DNA of 64,000 nt from Microcebus murinus (GCF_040939455.1 NC_134104.1:8021501-8085500), one strand, 5' to 3'; shown: positions 23,021 through 34,795, numbered from the stretch's first letter. Notes: generated by a model not told the origin, from the letters alone. Made by a program: numbers and translations.

Positions 23021-24660
23021 ATATTGTTTCTCTATCCCTCTGTGAAAAATCAAAATCCTAATGGATTTTTTCCTAATGAAAATGATAAATTTAATCCAAA
23101 AACATCATTGTAATTTCATCTATATTTCCTTGTTACCATCAAGGCACATTGTTTTATAATCTTTTCTTATCTCTATCATGATGTCATGCTTAGTTTTAAT
23201 TTTAAAATATGAGAGACATTTATTTATTTATTTTGGCTCATAATTTCACTATAAGCAGTCCAAAAATTCTTCAAAGGAAATCATTAATGATGTATAACTT
23301 CTTCAGATGAATCTTTTTTAGATGCTTACGTGTTTTTCCATGGAAGGTATTTTCTGAGTCCCCATTAAAGATAAACTGAATTATTTTTTTCTAATATCCA
23401 CTTACTTTTTTCTAGAGGCAGACGATTTTCATATTTGGGAACAGTAATTTTTGCTTCAACCCAAACATAAGTGTTAGGTAATATGGCTGTCTTACTCAGT
23501 TCTATGATTATGTAAAAATTAGCAATACAATTTCTACTAGGATAAGTAAATTTATAAGATGTTTCTCAAAGAAGTCCAGGCATTCCTTTTCTGTTAGTGG
23601 GCTATTTAAGATACACCCTTAACCTTTATTACAAGTAACGGAGTCTTAGTGAAGATTAGAGTTTGTTTATATTTTGAGGTTTCTCTCCCCCCTTGGAAAG
23701 CACTTCCAAAATGCGCTAACAGATTACAAGTAGACTATTTACAAGCTAAATAACACTTTTGTTATTCAGTAGTCTTGGTATCCAGGGACATAAATGCTAA
23801 CTTTAGAATTTGTCATTGGAGTTAATAGGCAGTGTTTCGCGGCTGTCTTGAGTTTCACCTGTGTATTTGGGCTGGAAAACTGCCTTGCAGACCCGGATTT
23901 GAATTTGAGGGTTCTCCTTCTGTGTTAAGACATTTTGGAACTTTCAAAATCATGCATGTGGGACATTACCAGTGAGCAGGACCATCTTCTTATGAACTTT
24001 TTGACAGTGTGGATCTCCTCTGTGATGTGCCTGTTAATTTCCTTTGCCCGTACTTTGAGTGTTGGCTTTGAAGTTCGGTCTTATCGTGTGCATGTGGTCC
24101 TCGCTCAGGTCAGCAGCTGCCGTCTGTCCTTCAGTCCTGTCTTCCTCGGGCCGCCACCTCTTTCCTCCACCTCCTTTCACGAATTACACTCCACAGTTGA
24201 GCAGAAGTGTGCTTGTGTTTGTCTATAGGAAGAAAAGCAAATCCTCATAAAATAATGAGTGGTTACAGTGTGTGACGGATTTTAGAGTCAGGCAGGTCTT
24301 CCCAGCCTACCTCCTAACACGTAACTCTGAAGAATACTAAACAATCTCAGATTCACTTCTGAAAGCTAGACATCCACAGTGGACTGGATCCAGTATCGAC
24401 TAGAGCAACATGGAGAAATGTGTCATTCTTTCGTAAAGTGGACATGCTGATGCTGCCCATCGACCCGTCGTACCTTTCAACCGTGTGTATTTGCACAGCG
24501 GTTTCGTATGTGAAGCAGAGCCTGTGTTTAAGCCCATTTAATCTCATGGTAGAGACCAAATGCTTAGATTGCTCTGAAGATGAGGAGTTGGTTCCTGTTA
24601 ACTGTTTGAGTGATGTTCCTTTGCTGCATCAAAATGAGAATAATATACCTGTGTATCTGG
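23021..24660. other. Mostly single-copy-looking DNA
   Basis: AT-rich to about 23700, then mixed. 24270-24350 (gattttagagtcaggcaggt) may be a MIR scrap. No exon recognised. Confidence 0.4.
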
Positions 24661-24664
24661 AGTG

Positions 24665-25078
24665 TCTGTTTCTTGGGCCTGCTGTGCCTCATTACCACAA
24701 ACTGGGTGGCTTTAAACAGCAGGAAAGGGTTCTCTCACAGTTCTGGAGGCCACAGGCATGAAATCGGGGTGTGGGCGGGGCCACACTCCCGCTGGAGGCT
24801 GTTTCCCGCCTCTTCCGGCTCCCTGTGGCCACCTGCATTCCCTGGCTTGTGGCTGCATCCCTGCGAGCTTTGCCTTGGTCTTCACGTGGCTTTCTCCGCT
24901 TGTGTGTCTGTGTCTTAACCTCTTCTGTCTCAGGACACATATCATTGGATTTAGGGCCCACCCCAGTAATTCAGGGTGATCTCACCTCAAGATTGTTAAC
25001 TGAGTTATATCTGCAAAGATCCTTTTTACAAATAAGTAAACATTCAGAGGATGTGGGTGCTAGGGCATGGCCATATAT
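24665..25078 (-). mobile_element. MLT1-type LTR (ERVL-MaLR), antisense
   Basis: Follows the reversed MLT1 order: accacaaactgggtggcttt, tctcacagttctggaggcca, cttgtggctgcatccctgcg, tggatttagggcccacccc, and the closing block around gatgtgggtgctagggcatg. It is an old solo LTR of a non-autonomous retrovirus-like element with no internal coding part. Confidence 0.85.
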
Positions 25079-25100
25079 TTGTGTGTGTGTGTGTGTGTGT
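25079..25100 (+). repeat. (TG)n microsatellite
   Basis: Ten or so TG units directly after the MLT1 end. Confidence 0.95.
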
Positions 25101-25973
25101 CTCCATTGGACCCACTGCAGAAGGAAAAAGCCTCCCACTGCCAACGAGCTAACTGGTGGCAGGAAGAGCAATGGAATATAACTGGCCGGATTCCTGGGAA
25201 GGTGGAAGCTGCATCTGGGCACTGGGCCCCTGGAGAGCTCAGAATGGCTTCCTCTGCTGCTCTGAAATGAAACTGCTGCCAGGTTACACTAGCCGACCAA
25301 AAATGAGATGAAATGACCTAAAAATAGTTTCAAGTATATACGCAGGCTTTAAAATTGGCCTAGATTTCTATGTTACCTAAGAAAGAGGAAAAAAAAAAAA
25401 AACCTTGGGAAACTATCAACTATATAAATGGTCATTAACTAAGGATTATTCAGATTTTGGCCTTGTTTCAGGGAACATATTTATTTTGTTCTCAATTTAG
25501 AGTTTGTTGTCATTTCTCTCCCCTCTCCCCCTCAATATAAGAATTTGATTAGCTGCATAGCTTATCAGAGCTTCAAACAGGTGTTTGTGCTGAGCTCACT
25601 GAGGCAGGAGTGGCTTCATTATTTGTCTCAGTACAGTGTTTGTGATTGCAGCTGACATGCACATTTCTCTAAAAATTAGCATTCATTACTTTGTGTTTGA
25701 CCACTGTGCACCTTCCTAATGCTGATTCTTGTATGGGCCAACCTTCCAGGAAAAGTCTTTTTTCAAAAAAAAAAAAAAAAAAACTCAAGTATCATTATTT
25801 TCCTGGTGGCAATCTTGTGAGCTTTGTATGAGAGAGTTAATGATAATAGCATCCACTCGATAAGTTAAATATGAATTCCCTCTTGATTAATGAACTTTTT
25901 TTTTTTTAACATGGATTTGTAATTCAGCCACTTTCATTCTGTTTGGACTTTTTACCACTTGGCATGGATGTGG
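25101..25973. other. Single-copy-looking DNA
   Basis: Poly-A runs at about 25388-25402 and 25765-25783 and a T-run near 25897. Neither shows an attached SINE body. Nothing else recognised. Confidence 0.4.
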
Positions 25974-25985
25974 CCAAGATGCAGT

Positions 25986-26122
25986 GTTTCTTTTTGTTTT
26001 GTTTTTTGAGTCAGGGTCTTGCTCTTGCTCAGGCTGGTCTAGAACTCCTGAGTTCAAGCGATCCTTCCACCTCGGCCTCCCGTAGTGCCAGGATTACAGG
26101 CGTGAGCCACCATGCCCGGCCC
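25986..26122 (-). mobile_element. Alu SINE fragment, antisense
   Basis: T-rich start, gagtcagggtcttgctcttg ctcaggctgg, then cctcggcctcccgtagtgcc, ending at catgcccggcc. Near-matching target duplications caagatgcagt (about 25975) and caagatgtagt (26124) flank it. It carries one arm plus part of the second. Confidence 0.9.
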
Positions 26123-26134
26123 TCAAGATGTAGT

Positions 26135-28214
26135 TTTTTTGTGTTGTAATTTTAAATGTCTACAGTTAAAGGACAACATGTAGTTGGGGGGCTTAGATTT
26201 CAAGTTACCTATTAGTAGAAGTTTCTATTTGAAAGGATCCTCAGATTATAAAAACTTTGTAACATAGTGCATAGTTTTTATGATGCTTCAGGTCTTCACA
26301 AAACCTTTATAAATAGCTTTCTGAACAGTAAGCAGGTCAGACCCCAATGCTGAAATGTCCAATGCTATTCAGCTTGTGTACATTCATCATCATTCAACAG
26401 GCAGTTCTGGTCCAGTTCTGACTATATGAGAAATAAGCTCAGATCATACCTTAACACACACTTTAAAAAAAAATGACATCAATATTTATCACTGTCCTCA
26501 TAAGCAAATGACAGCGCTGTTGTAGCCTCAAGGTAGGCACAGCTCTTGTGCCAGCCTGAGTGTGGGAGAAGCTGGCAGTGGAGGGCCACAGGCCCTTCCC
26601 AGTGTGGAGCCATGTGAGTGGGGCCGTGTCCCAGAACAGTCTTATGACAGTGGCTAGGAGGAGAAGGGGATCCACTCAGGGGGCTTTTTTAGACACTAAT
26701 CCACGCAAATAAACTAATCCCACCATAATGAGGGTGGGAATTCAGGAGTGGAGGAGGTGCCAGGGGCAGATTTGCATGACCTTATCTGGTGGGTGAGGGT
26801 CAGATGTGGGCAGGGTGGCAGCCGAGAGAAGAAGATCTCTATAAGCCAGGCGACTCCTGGTTGCAATGAACAAAATGGTACTCAAGTCTTGGTGGCTGTC
26901 AAGGAAGCACAAAGGGGCCCACAGAAGGAGGGCACCACTTCTGATGTGCCTGGGGGAATATTCTTGTGTCTAAGATTATCCTGGTTCGGATCACTGCTCA
27001 CAAAACATGACATCTTCAAAGTGGCTAATTAGACCACTCCACGGCAGGCCTGCCCGGGACAGCTGATCCAGGGCACGTGGGGGGCATCAGACTCCCAGGG
27101 CACCTGATCTTGGCTCCAGATTGGGAGAGAGATCCAGAGGCCTGAGGCCATAAACTCAGGGGAGCAGGGAGCCCTGGACGTGGCCCATGTGGTGCAGTGA
27201 TAGGTGAGAGAGGGGAGACCCCCTCCTAAGGGTCTTGCAGCAAGCAGGGTACTGCCCTAGGGTCCCGGCCAAGTGCCTTTCTGAACTATATTTGGATTTA
27301 TGGGCTATGGAGGGACATAGTGATAAAATCACTGCTTCCAAGTGTAATCTGGAGAAATTGTGACTTCATAGTCCAGCTTTGACATATGCTCTGCATTTAA
27401 TTTTGGTGCCAGTAAAGTACATTTTAGTTGTCATTTGGCTTTAGTCAAATTTTTGACCCAAAAGGTGATAGTTGTGATTCTTGCTTTTGCTACCTGTTTT
27501 CTTTAGGATGCATATAGGATTTATTCAGTACTAGAAAGCTTTGGCTCCATGAAACTCTGGATGTAACGTGAAATTAAAACCTTTGTCACCATATTTAGGA
27601 CAGACGAAACTGTAAGTTGCTTTACTGATCATCTGCATCAGGAGCCTTGGAATGCCCCCTCGGCTTTAAGTCTTGGAAGCAGTTGCCACTCTGCAGGAAG
27701 TGGCCCTTCTCCCGGCCGGCCCGTGGGTTCTGTCTGGCCAGGACCGTGGGGCGTGGGTGAGGTGAGGCTTGAAGACCTTCATCCAGGACAAAGCCCTCAG
27801 CCCAATTCCTGACCCCACACAATTATTGGCTGATAATTGCTTTTGCCTAAGAAGTTGTTCTCGTTTTCAACCTAAACATTTATATCTCAACTGAGAGCAT
27901 GAAGCCTTTGCTGGGAGTCCCTTCACGCACAGTCTCAGTCTACCGGACCACCCAAAGCCACCAGACACCCTCAGGCTCAGTGGCTCTCCCACCTGGCCAC
28001 TCTCATACTTGGTCCCTGTCGTGATCAGTCATTCTCATACTTGGGCACACTCATGCTCATCTACTTTCTCTTTCTCTCGTGTTCACTGTCGCAGACTGTC
28101 ACGATTAGAGAAGAAGAAAATTCACTTTCAGGTTTGGAATCTGATGTAACCTCAAAACTAGGTGGATGTTGTGACGACCAAGCATTCGTGAAATCAGATG
28201 ATAAAGTCGGATGA
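26135..28214. other. Single-copy-looking DNA
   Basis: About 2 kb with no confident repeat. 27925-28060 contains a short imperfect internal repetition (cactctcatacttgg and cattctcatacttggg). No exon recognised. Confidence 0.4.
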
Positions 28215-28216
28215 TA

Positions 28217-28444
28217 CAGTTGTTCCTCAGTAACTGCAGGGGGCTGGCTCCGGGACACCCACACGTACTAAGATTCACGCACACTCAAGTCCCACAGTCA
28301 GCCCTGCAGAACCCTCAGGTTGGAAAATCAGTCCCCAGTTTCGTGTTCTGCGAATACGGTGTTTTCGATGTGCATTCGGTTGAAAAAAATCCACGTGTAA
28401 ATGGATCTGCACAGTTTAAACCTGTGTTCTCTAAGGGTCACCTG
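28217..28444 (-). mobile_element. Tigger-type miniature DNA transposon
   Basis: Flanked by TA dinucleotides (28215-28216, 28445-28446). The ends are inverted matches: cagttgttcctcagtaac on the left and, reversed, caggtgacccttagagaa on the right. Reverse-strand text includes gggctgactgtgggacttga gtgtgcgtgaatctt and a tttaaactgtgcagatcc part, both familiar from human Tigger-derived miniature elements. About 228 bp, non-coding. Confidence 0.8.
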
Positions 28445-28449
28445 TACTA

Positions 28450-29155
28450 ACTGTACTACGTGCTAGCAAATTCTCTTTAGTCTGCGCAGATATGCGAAGG
28501 ACAGTCATCAATTCCCAAAACTCCAGTCTATGATTTGGGAGCTAACTTCGATCCCTGGGAATGTTTTCAAACTGCATTTGTTCCAGTGGTGATTTTGGTG
28601 TGGGAGTCTTTGATCCTATAACCGCTTGCTTACTTTGGAACCGTTTCCTATGTGTTATCTGATTTATCCCTCCCCAGCTTGGCTGACGCCTTACCCTCTT
28701 CTGTTTACATGAGGTATTTCCAAATCTTATTCTGCCTTTACTGAACATTGAAATCTCCTTACAGAATCAGCGTCCAAATCAAATATTTTCATGTATGTTT
28801 GTTTCAAAAGGTTTGTCAAAAGGGTTTCCCTTGTTTAGGATCCTGTGCTCCCTGTGTCTCTTATATTCCCTTCTTTTGCCCTTCTAGAAGCTGGAAAATA
28901 AGGAGCAAGCTCTCACACTCTCTCTAGTCAGCCAAACAGTGGAACCGAAAGTCTGTGCCTCCCAGACTCCTTCACGACCCTTGCAAGGTTCCTGCTGCAA
29001 TGAGGGCTACCTTTGCAGGGGGTGTGTATTTTTCTACCTACCTTTGCCGGCACATTTTGCTGACTCTTGAGTTAGTGCGACGTTCATTTGTTAAAAGAGA
29101 GAAAGTAATTTGAAGATCGTGTTTTAAAGAAAACAATGAACAAGGAGTTAAGGAA
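28450..29155. other. Single-copy-looking DNA
   Basis: No repeat recognised and no supported coding exon. Confidence 0.4.
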
Positions 29156-29159
29156 TGGC

Positions 29160-29345
29160 CTTCCAAGTTAGATCGGAGGCTTTGCCACTGACTAGCTGTG
29201 TGACTTTGGGCAAGTCACTTAACCTCTCTGGGCCTCATTTTCCTTACCTGTAAAGCAAGGATAATCTGAGCAGTATCGTTGTGGGTATTAAGTGAGCAAT
29301 GGCTGTAAGGTGTGCAGAACCGTGCCTGGCATGTGCTGATTTGGC
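29160..29345 (+). mobile_element. MIR SINE
   Basis: Well-preserved core: tttgccactgactagctgtg tgactttggg, acctctctgggcctcatttt cc, tgggtattaagtgagcaatg and accgtgcctggcatgtgctg. Ancient mammalian tRNA-derived SINE in sense orientation. Confidence 0.93.
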
Positions 29346-29349
29346 CACG

Positions 29350-31085
29350 AGCACAGGAATCCTTGCCCAGGCTGTGGAGGGTGGGGGAACTTGAGCCTTC
29401 TTGTGCTTTACCATTTCATTCCTAACCAGCTCTTCAGATCATTATCTGAACTGCATGTTAAAGAGAAAACTTTACCGTTGTACGGTCTGTAGATCTTCAC
29501 TGAGATATCCCCCACTACCCTATTATTCTGTCTGCTGAGATTCCGGCCCAGTGGACGGTAGGTGAATTTTTTTGTTCCTTTCCTTTCCTTCCTCTTCCGC
29601 CTCATCAGACAGTTCTGTCACCTTTTCACCCTTTTGTTAGGTTACAGCTTTGAGCCCATAAAAGCCAGAAGCAACAGGCAAGACAGAGGATGACAGGTGC
29701 CAAGGCATGTCTCATAGCAGCAACCCGCCTGGCTGGGACTTCCTTGCTTGGCCTTACAATGCCAGGGCTCCAGCGTCTGATTGAGCCTGAACGCCGATTT
29801 GTGTGCATGAGCACATCCTTCAGGGAATTGAGAGGAGCTTTTTTCCTCCCAGCCTGGTGGCAGAAAGGCTAAAAATCTGAGCTGTGAAAGCTTAGCCAGG
29901 TCCTGCATCTCGGGCCATGTGTCTTGCATCTAATCAATGGTCTCGATGCTATTAGCTGAGGGCAGGTCATTAGGGAGCATTTCTAGTGAAATTGCTGGGA
30001 GCTGATGATTCAGAACCAGTTCTGAAACTGAGGATATAGAAAACTGTATCTTAAAAATTAATATATATTCCCACAAAGAACGCCTAATCCCGAACAACTC
30101 AATACCTAATTATCATAATATTTTTTTGTTTCTAGATGAAATAGCTGTTTTGTTACAAGAACTTTATTTCTATATTCTGAGGCTGTAGCTTCTTCCCTTC
30201 CCTTTGTCTACCCTCAGAGATTTCTATTTCTCCCACTTCCTTAAGCATTTTCAGTAAGAGCTTGAAAGAATTGTTCTGCATAACTCGTTATGTGTTCATT
30301 TAGCTGTTTGAGAATATTATTGGTAATTATAGTTACGATAACTCCGGGTCCCTTATTTGATTTAATATCAAGAAAATGACTTGGAGCTTCTGCTCGAATC
30401 AAGCCATCTGATCACGTGTTTATCCTCTTCCTTTCTTGAGACCCCCCAAAAAGAGTATATGAGAGTAAGAGTTAAACATCTGCAACATCAAAGGTTATCA
30501 GCCGATGAGATTTAAACTGATTTTTAGAAGACGGAACGGAGATGGAAGAGTGACAGCTGACGCAGCCACCCAGGGTACACGTGGGTACCGGGCAGGGAGC
30601 TCCCGTGCCCAGCAGAGGCCCCGGGAGCTCAGAGCTTGGCGTGTGCCTGCTGTGGGCAGCTGGGAATGTCGGGGCCGGGTGTACTGACCTGTCAGTGTCC
30701 CCTCTCCTGCACCCAGCTGCAGAATGGCAGGTCGTTTACCCCAAATATAACAGTCCTGTGATTCTTACCTTTAAAGAAACGGAGTGACTTTCTGGTGATC
30801 ACAAGGGCAGTGGTATGGTGTTAGTACATCAGGGTAAAACCTTCTTCATCCCAGAACGTGGGGGTCCTTAGAGTCCTGCTTTTGCCAAAGCAAAACCTGT
30901 CTGTTGACAAGCCCTGCGTGTTATACGGAGCTCCCTGCTGTGCAGTGTGTAGAGACAGGTGCAGAGAGATATGTATTCTGGCCAGAGACACGAGACCTCT
31001 GGGTCAAAGAACAGACCACATAGTACTCACGAAGCATCTCAGTGCCCCAGCTACCCTGGGACCACACAGTACGAGGCTGGTCTTA
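29350..31085. other. Mostly single-copy-looking DNA
   Basis: 29630-30000 and 30180-30480 show no known repeat. 30520-30800 is GC-richer, with several CpGs, and may end in a decayed MIR/L2 scrap (aaagaaacggagtgactttc). No exon recognised. Confidence 0.4.
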
Positions 31086-31087
31086 GC

Positions 31088-31490
31088 CTGGTCTTAGCTG
31101 GAACAAAGTACTGCAGACTGGGTGGCTTAAACCACAGAAATTAATTTTCTCACAGTTCTGGGTGCTGGAAATCCGAGATGCAGGTGTTGGTGGGTTGGTG
31201 CCTTCCAAGGGCTGTGATGAAGGACCTGTTCCAGCCTGTCTCCTTGGCTTGAAGATGGCCGTCTGCTCCCCGGGTCTTCTCATCATCTTCCCCCGTCCCT
31301 GTCTGTGTCCAGATTTCCTCTTCCTGCCAGGACACCAGTCCTGTTGGATTAGGACTCACCCGAATGACCTCATTTTAACTAATCACCTCTGTAATGACCC
31401 TGCTTCCAAAGACAGTCCCAGTGTGAAGAGCCGGAGCTCAGGACGTCAACGTGTGAATTTTGCAGGGACGACGCAGTTCAGCCCGTAACA
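31088..31490 (-). mobile_element. MLT1-type LTR, antisense
   Basis: Reversed MLT1 blocks in order: actgcagactgggtggctta aacc, tctcacagttctgggtgctg, cttggcttgaagatggccgt, aggacaccagtcctgttgga ttagg, ctcattttaactaatcacct, and the terminal gttcagcccgtaaca at 31490. Old solo LTR. Confidence 0.9.
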
Positions 31491-32184
31491 TCCTGCATGT
31501 GCCGCAGGTTGTACCGCGGGAGAGGAGTCCCAGCATCGTCAGATGTGGAGCTTATAGAGTGTGGCTGTACACCTGCCCCTTCTTCCCTGTGGGGAGAGGG
31601 AGAGGGACTGGCCTTGCTCTGGAATGTAAGTTAGTCCTCTCTGGGAAGGGGATGAGAAGGCGAAGGTATCTAGGTTTTTTGTTTGTTTGTTTGTTTGTTT
31701 TTTACTACCTTGTAATATAAACAAATTGTGTCAGGGGGAGAGACATCTAAATCTCTGGTGCGATATACTATCTCCTGCTTCCAGGGCATGTTTCCTATTT
31801 GGTCATCTTTTAACCAAGCTGGCCAAGGCTCTTTGGTCTGAATGTCTGGACTGCGCAGGGAAGTGAAAATGTTCCTGGAGAATGAGTTGTCTCCCAACAT
31901 CTGTCAGTCTTTTTACTGCCTCAGGTTTGAACACAAATGGAAAACCAAGGATTGCCAAGCATCTTATTACGGCTTAAAATATGAAAGAGGCCAAGATAAA
32001 GAGTAAAACTGACTACAGAGGAAAAAGAGCTAATTCAATGCAATCAATAGCGTTTTAAAACCACTCATTAGGATATGAATCTACAGTCAAGAATATTTCA
32101 TCCTTAGATAAAGAATAAGATGCTATCAAAGAGTGACAACATTAGGAAAAAATAATGATTGCCAAAATTAGGGAATCAGTCAAG
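31491..32184. other. Single-copy-looking DNA with a (GTTT)n run
   Basis: A (GTTT)5 run lies at 31681-31700. Nothing else recognised. Confidence 0.45.
31681..31700 (+). repeat. (GTTT)n microsatellite
   Basis: Five tetranucleotide units within a T-rich patch. Confidence 0.95.
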
Positions 32185-32192
32185 AGGCTAGA

Positions 32193-32427
32193 CAGAGCAG
32201 TCCCTGGGGACTGGTTTCATGGAAGATAATTTTTCCACGGAGTGGGGTGGGCAGAGGCGGGATGGAGAGGGAGCTGGAGCTCAGGCGGTGATGAGAGTGG
32301 TGGGGAGCGGCTGCAAATACAGATGAAGCTTCAGTTGCTGGCCCGCTGCTCACCTCCTGCTGTGTGGCCTGGTTCCTAACAGGCCACAGACTGGTACCAG
32401 TCCACAGCCCAGAGGTTGGGGACTATA
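32193..32427 (+). mobile_element. MER1-type hAT-Charlie element, second copy
   Basis: Same layout as the copy at 12851-13086: ggggactggtttcatggaag ataatttttccacgg, ggagctcaggcggtgatgag, and gtgtggcctggttcctaaca to ggttggggac. Flanking 8-mers aggctaga (32185) and gggctaga (32428) match at seven of eight positions. Non-coding and old. Confidence 0.87.
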
Positions 32428-32517
32428 GGGCTAGAAGAAAGATAAAGTCAAGGAAATCTTCTAGATGAGGACTAAAAATATATAAATACAGGGAATATAA
32501 TACAGAAAAATATGGGA

Positions 32518-33293
32518 TACTTCACTTAGTAGTATGGGTTCCAGCTCTATCCAGGAAAATACAAGATGTGCTGTGTCACCATTGTTTCTTAGAGCTGAAT
32601 AGTACTCCATGGTATACATATACCACATTTTATTAATCCACTCATGTATCGATGGGCACTTGGGTTGTTTCCATAGCTTTGCAATTGTGAATTGTGCTGC
32701 TATTAACATTCGAGTGCAGGTGTCTTTTTTTGTAGATTGTCCTTTGTTCTTTTGGGTAGATGCCCAGTAGTGGGATTGCTGGATCAAATGGTAGACCTAC
32801 TTGTATTGCTTTAAGGTATCTCCATATTGCTTTCTACAGAAGTTGAACTAGTTTGCAGTCCTACCAGCAGTGTAGGAGTGTTCCTATCTCTCCGTATCCA
32901 CGACAACATCTATTGTTTTGGGACTTTTTGATAAAGGCCATTCTTTACTGGAGATAAGTAATATTTCATTGTAGTTTTGATTTGCATTTCCCTGATGATT
33001 AGAGATGTTGAGCATTTTTTCATATGTTTGTAGCCATTATTCTATTCTGTCTTCTTTAGAAAAGTTTCTGTTGGTGTCCTTTGCCCACTTTTTGACAGGG
33101 TTGTTTGATTTTTTCTTGCTGATTTTCGTGAGTTCTAAGTAGATTCTAGTTATCAGCCCCTTATCAGATGTGTAGGATGCGAAAATTTTCTTCCATTCTG
33201 TAGGTTGTCTATTTGCTTTCATGACTGTTTCTTTGGCTGTGCAGAAGCTTTTTAGTTTGATCAGGTCCCATTTATTTATTTTTGTTGCTGCTG
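32518..33293 (-). mobile_element. Twin-primed L1: inverted ORF2-end segment
   Basis: Antisense L1 text: tacttcacttagtagtatgg, tagtactccatggtatacat, gggattgctggatcaaatgg, atttgcatttccctgatgat and cccatttatttatttttgtt. On the minus strand it keeps readable ORF2 C-terminal scraps ([16 protein letters not shown] and MYTMEYYSALRNN). It is followed head-to-head by the 3' UTR in the opposite orientation (33290-33581), and both belong to one insertion event. Confidence 0.93.
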
Positions 33294-33581
33294 AAGTATC
33301 CCAAGAATGGAAAAATAAGCACCACATATACTCACCATCAAATTGGTATTAACTGATCAGCACCTAAGTGGACACATGGGAATTACATTAATTGGGTATT
33401 GGGTGGGTGGGAGGGGGAGGAGGGGGTGAGTATATACATACATAATGAGTGAGATGTGCACCGTCTGGGGGATGGTCACACTTGAAGCTCAGACTTGTGG
33501 GGGATGTGGGGGCCAAGAACATTATTCAAAACCTTAAAATTTGTACCCCCCTAATATGCTGAAATAAAAAAATGCAAAAAA
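33290..33581 (+). mobile_element. Twin-primed L1: 3' UTR and tail
   Basis: Sense 3' UTR from gaagtatcccaagaatggaa through caccacatatactcacc, a G-rich tract, ccttaaaatttgtacccccc taatatgctg and the A-rich tail. It shares its end with the antisense L1 at 41041-41584, so both belong to the same lemur-lineage family. The 14-bp target duplication agaaaaatatggga (32504-32517 and 33582-33595) frames the whole inverted insertion. Confidence 0.94.
33394..33426 (+). other. G-quadruplex-type tract in L1 3' UTR
   Basis: Four GGG runs separated by 4, 1 and 1 nt (gggtattgggtgggtggg), then further G-runs. A G-rich polypurine tract in this position is a known feature of mammalian L1 3' UTRs. Confidence 0.8.
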
Positions 33582-33621
33582 AGAAAAATATGGGAGAAAA
33601 TAGGAGAGACCTAGAAAATAA

Positions 33622-33688
33622 GTCCTGTTGGTCTAACTGTACTGTCTGGTACAGTAGCCACTAGCCACATGGGACCGTTTGAATTTAA
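33622..33688 (+). mobile_element. hAT-type miniature element, left part
   Basis: Text ctgtctggtacagtagccac tagccacatggg matches the end of a common mammalian hAT-like miniature element (usual form gtccaatacggtagccactagccacatgtgg). It is interrupted at a TTAA (33685-33688) by the piggyBac-type insertion and resumes at 34044. I do not fix the subfamily name. Confidence 0.75.
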
Positions 33689-34039
33689 CCACTTCGGTAC
33701 GAGCGTCAACTATAGTCGATAGCCACAGATGAACGCGCACAGCCGAACATTGACTTTAGCGTTAATAACAAAACTTGACTTTTCTAATTTTTCATTTATC
33801 AAAATAAAATTGTGAACATTTAAAAATAACATAATGAAAACAGGTATGTATTTGTTACCTATTCTGATTTACTTTACAAGTAGAGCTGCCTGTAAACAAG
33901 CTTGCAGTGCTTTCAAGCTTTCCTCATCACACAAGAGCAAAACGGACTGGTCGTCAATGCACAGCACACACTATTGTGTGGACCGTGGGTGCCGGCTGTG
34001 GGCAAGGTTTGTCAGCCGGTGAGCGCCGTACCCAAGTGG
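33689..34039. mobile_element. piggyBac-type miniature transposon (MITE)
   Basis: A 351-bp unit bounded on both sides by TTAA (33685-33688 and 34040-34043), the diagnostic piggyBac target duplication. The ends are inverted: left ccacttcggtacgagcg; right, complemented, ccacttgggtacggcgctc, with 12 of the first 13 positions matching. It has no transposase frame, so it would have been moved in trans by an autonomous relative. It splits an older hAT element whose two halves rejoin exactly at the TTAA. MER75/MER85-like human piggyBac relics also use TTAA, but recent activity is known from mouse lemur, so this may be a lemur-lineage family. Confidence 0.85.
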
Positions 34040-34043
34040 TTAA

Positions 34044-34180
34044 ATTAATAAAAATTAAATTAAAAGTTCAGTTCTTCAGTCATACTAGCCTCATGTCCAC
34101 TGCTCAGTAGCCACGTGTGACTGACGGCTGTGGTACTGGGAAGCACAGCTTTGTAGGAAATTTCCATCTTTGCAGAAAGT
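34044..34180 (+). mobile_element. hAT-type miniature element, right part
   Basis: Continues the element broken at 33688: aattaataaaaattaaatta aaagttcagttcttcagtc, then cagtagccacgtgtgactga cggctg. This is the AT-rich middle and second terminal part of the same family. Removing the piggyBac unit and one TTAA makes the two halves contiguous. Confidence 0.75.
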
Positions 34181-34795
34181 TTTGTTGGGTAGCCACGGCA
34201 ACCCATGCATTAGAGACTAAAGAAAATGTTTAGTGTGGGAGGAATTTTTGAGATAAATAATACATGAAAAAATGAGTCTTTATGTTAAAAGGCATACCTG
34301 GACGTGCCATGGTGAAATTTCAGGGAACCAAGGATAAAGGGAATATTCCAAAAGGTTCCAGAGAGGGATAAGTACAGATATCTATAAGGGAATGTGAATT
34401 AGTGGTGCTAACATTCTGGGGGAAAATGATTTTAAATGTGGAATGATGTTTTCACCTGAACTATCAATTAAATATGAAGGGAGGTAAAGAGATTCGGGGA
34501 CACTGAAAGACTCAGAATGTTTGCTTCATGCATTTCCTTTCTTAGCAAGTTACTTGAGGATATGCTCCAGCAAAACAAGAAAGGAAACCAAGATGAAAAC
34601 ATGGGCATCTACACATGAGTGGGTCCCAGTGGTAAAAGCAATGAAGTCAGTCTTGGGAAGACCATTATAGAGGAGGCCTAGATTAACCCATTCAGAGTGG
34701 AATGGGACAGAGTGCTCCAGGAGGGAAATTTCTGGAAGAAAGAGGAGATGGCTGGTGTGTGTACCCTGATTGAGAGCTTGGTAAAACCTGGACAT
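34181..34795. other. Single-copy-looking DNA
   Basis: Nothing recognised. Confidence 0.4.

Noticed and set aside
25388..25402. Isolated poly-A runs (also 25765 and 15719) as SINE tails or processed pseudogene ends
   Set aside because: No SINE body, reading frame or target duplication could be found upstream of them.
32461..33327. Minus-strand ORFs of 96-108 codons
   Set aside because: They are decayed L1 ORF2 C-terminal pieces within the inverted L1 segment, not host genes.
33834..34110. Short ORFs inside the piggyBac-type element
   Set aside because: At 60-67 codons and without transposase motifs, they do not encode a piggyBac transposase.
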